Source: Pseudomonas yangonensis (GTDB taxonomy: Bacteria; Pseudomonadota; Gammaproteobacteria; Pseudomonadales; Pseudomonadaceae). From it: a stretch of DNA of 64,000 bases. Both the position numbers and the translations under genes were made by a program. The notes under the pieces were generated by a model that worked only from the letters and a program-made list of their open reading frames with translations, ran no database searches and was not told the DNA's origin. The stretch is from NCBI RefSeq assembly GCF_009932725.1, contig NZ_BLJU01000007.1:124001-188000 (forward strand). Direction: 5' to 3'. Shown piece by piece: positions 62,765-64,000 of this stretch (within the stretch, counting starts at the first letter, position 1; every line of letters begins with the position of its first letter).

Positions 62765-63343
62765 ATGCTGCGTATCCTGCTGATCAACGACACCCCGAAG
62801 AAGGTCGGCCGCCTGAAAAGCGCGCTGATCGAGGCCGGTTTCGAGGTGATCGACGAATCCGGCCTGACCATCGACCTGCCCGAACGTGTCGAGGCAGTGC
62901 GCCCGGACGTGATTCTGATCGACACCGAATCGCCCGGCCGCGACGTCATGGAGCAGGTGGTGCTGGTCAGTCGCGACCAGCCGCGCCCGATCGTCATGTT
63001 CACCGACGAGCACGACCCCGGCGTCATGCGCCAGGCGATCCAGAGCGGGGTCAGCGCCTACATCGTCGAGGGCATCCATGCACAGCGCCTGCAGCCAATT
63101 CTCGACGTGGCCATGGCACGCTTCGAGAGCGACCAGGCGCTGCGCGCGCAGTTGCAGGCGCGAGACGCGCAACTGGCCGAGCGCAAGCGCGTAGAACTGG
63201 CCAAGGGCCTGCTGATGAAGATGAAGAGCTGCAACGAAGAAGAGGCCTACACCCTGATGCGCCGCCAGGCCATGAGCCGCCAGCAGAAGCTGATCCAGGT
63301 GGCCGAGCAGATCATCGCCATGCACGACATGCTCGGCGGATGA
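62765..63343 (+). CDS. nasT: ANTAR-domain transcription antiterminator NasT
   Basis: 192 aa from the ATG at 62765 (GGGAG upstream). An N-terminal receiver-like domain (MLRILLINDTPKKVGRL, ILIDTESPGRD) precedes a coiled helix and a C-terminal ANTAR RNA-binding domain (about 130-185: RKRVELAKGLLMKMKSCNEEEAYTLMRRQAM). NasT lets RNA polymerase pass a leader terminator in the nitrate assimilation operon. That target is outside this window or, just possibly, upstream of nasS. It forms one unit with nasS. Confidence 0.93.
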   Translation: MLRILLINDTPKKVGRLKSALIEAGFEVIDESGLTIDLPERVEAVRPDVILIDTESPGRDVMEQVVLVSRDQPRPIVMFTDEHDPGVMRQAIQSGVSAYIVEGIHAQRLQPILDVAMARFESDQALRAQLQARDAQLAERKRVELAKGLLMKMKSCNEEEAYTLMRRQAMSRQQKLIQVAEQIIAMHDMLGG

Positions 63344-63583
63344 GCATACCGGCAATTTCGATGCCATGAAGCCAGCACCCAGACCACCGATCATCCGAAA
63401 GCTAACTGGAGGGGTCAAACGAAGCTGAACTCAGACATGCAGCCACAGGTCCTGTTTGGGGTTCAACGGGGAATCAGGGAGCTCTCGATCACCCCACGAA
63501 CTCCACCCATGGAGAGGTCCGCCCGTATCGCCGAGGCTACGGAAAGACCCGTCATCTAGAGCATGACTTCAGGAAAAACAACG

Positions 63584-64000
63584 ATGAACAACAACCTTGT
63601 CGCGACGTCTAGCAAGCGTAGTTACGCCACCGCAATTGGAGCCGCAGTGGCGGGCTCGCTACTGAGCTTCGCCAGCCAGGCCGAACTACGTCCGGAACTG
63701 GCTCCCGGCGGCAACTTCGCCCTGGAGAACTGGTCGCTGACCTTGCCGGTTGATGCAGACGGCAGTAACCAGGGCCGCGCCCAAACGCTGCTTCCTGACC
63801 GGCTCAGCGGGCCGCAGGGATTCACCTCCCCCTACTTTCGCACCGACAGCGACGGCGCCATGACCTTCTGGGCCCCCGCCAACGGCGCACTGTCGGCGCG
63901 CGCGAACTATGCCCGCGCCGAACTGCGGCAAATGATCGACCCCAGCTCCAACGCCGTGAACTGGGACAACCAGGGCCGCGCACACCTGGACGCACGGCTG
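63584..64000 (+). CDS. Polysaccharide lyase family 7 (alginate lyase), N-terminal part
   Basis: 139 codons are visible; the gene runs off the right edge. A signal peptide (about 1-33, ending SFASQA) points to secretion. The mature part starts with WSLTLPVDADGSNQGRAQT, and the catalytic-face motif YARAELRQM is the RxELR signature of PL7 lyases, which cut alginate by beta-elimination. The remaining catalytic His and Tyr are beyond the window. The 240 bp upstream of it (63344-63583) show no gene and no clear promoter. I recall a homologue at the same place in P. aeruginosa (PA1784). Confidence 0.85.
   Translation, partial: MNNNLVATSSKRSYATAIGAAVAGSLLSFASQAELRPELAPGGNFALENWSLTLPVDADGSNQGRAQTLLPDRLSGPQGFTSPYFRTDSDGAMTFWAPANGALSARANYARAELRQMIDPSSNAVNWDNQGRAHLDARL

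Overview
The window is a high-GC, gene-dense piece of a Pseudomonas chromosome. The backbone gene order is, from memory, that of the sohB-to-nas region of P. aeruginosa (roughly PA1832 down to PA1784). The Pseudomonas-type markers include fimL, the two-binding-protein npp uptake operon, short palindromic repeats and NasST next to a family 7 polysaccharide lyase. Several differences from P. aeruginosa suggest another lineage (the mendocina/alcaligenes/oleovorans side is my guess): no nhaB beside ldcA, a phospholipase D lipoprotein after fabI, and a block of about 13 kb between folD and cysS. No insertion sequence, phage gene, rRNA operon or CRISPR array was seen.

Layout. 1-5.5 kb: partial sohB, a histidine-phosphatase/SCP2 pair, a phosphotransferase/short-chain dehydrogenase pair, a membrane protein and a TSUP transporter. 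5.5-13.6 kb, minus strand: nudC, fimL, a dienoyl-CoA-isomerase-like crotonase, ldcA, dnaQ, rnhA and a methyltransferase. 13.6-27.7 kb: gloB, mltD, an HDOD-GAF regulator (minus strand), the nppA1A2BCD ABC importer, fabI and a phospholipase D lipoprotein. 27.7-36.6 kb, minus strand: the protein-quality-control cluster ppiD, hupB, lon, clpX, clpP, tig, then tRNA-Leu, tRNA-His and tRNA-Arg. 36.9 kb: folD.

37.8-51.2 kb is the accessory block. It holds a six-gene glycerol-type ABC importer (glpSTPQ, a DUF2160 protein, glpV), a divergent sigma-54 activator, a class C beta-lactamase with no adjacent ampR, and a three-subunit molybdenum aldehyde oxidase (paoABC-like). The importer and activator face each other across a 260-bp region that carries a near-consensus -24/-12 promoter and a cluster of GAACA half-sites, so they read as one regulatory unit. 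51.2-64 kb returns to the backbone: cysS, glnS, ppiB, lpxH, miaE, an Anr-type universal stress gene, a DUF1289 gene, acnB, a small lipoprotein, nasS, nasT and the start of a PL7 alginate lyase.

The most unusual signal is in the 290-nt leader of acnB. A 16-bp helix, extendable to 18, closes over an ordered set of nested stems, which has the architecture of a cis-regulatory RNA or a separate small RNA. Other points of interest are the complementary degeneration of the two ATPases of the glycerol importer, an intrinsic terminator placed inside the tRNA cluster, and a terminator-like hairpin in the tig leader. Functions are inferred from recognised families. Gene order in other species is recalled, not checked against a database.
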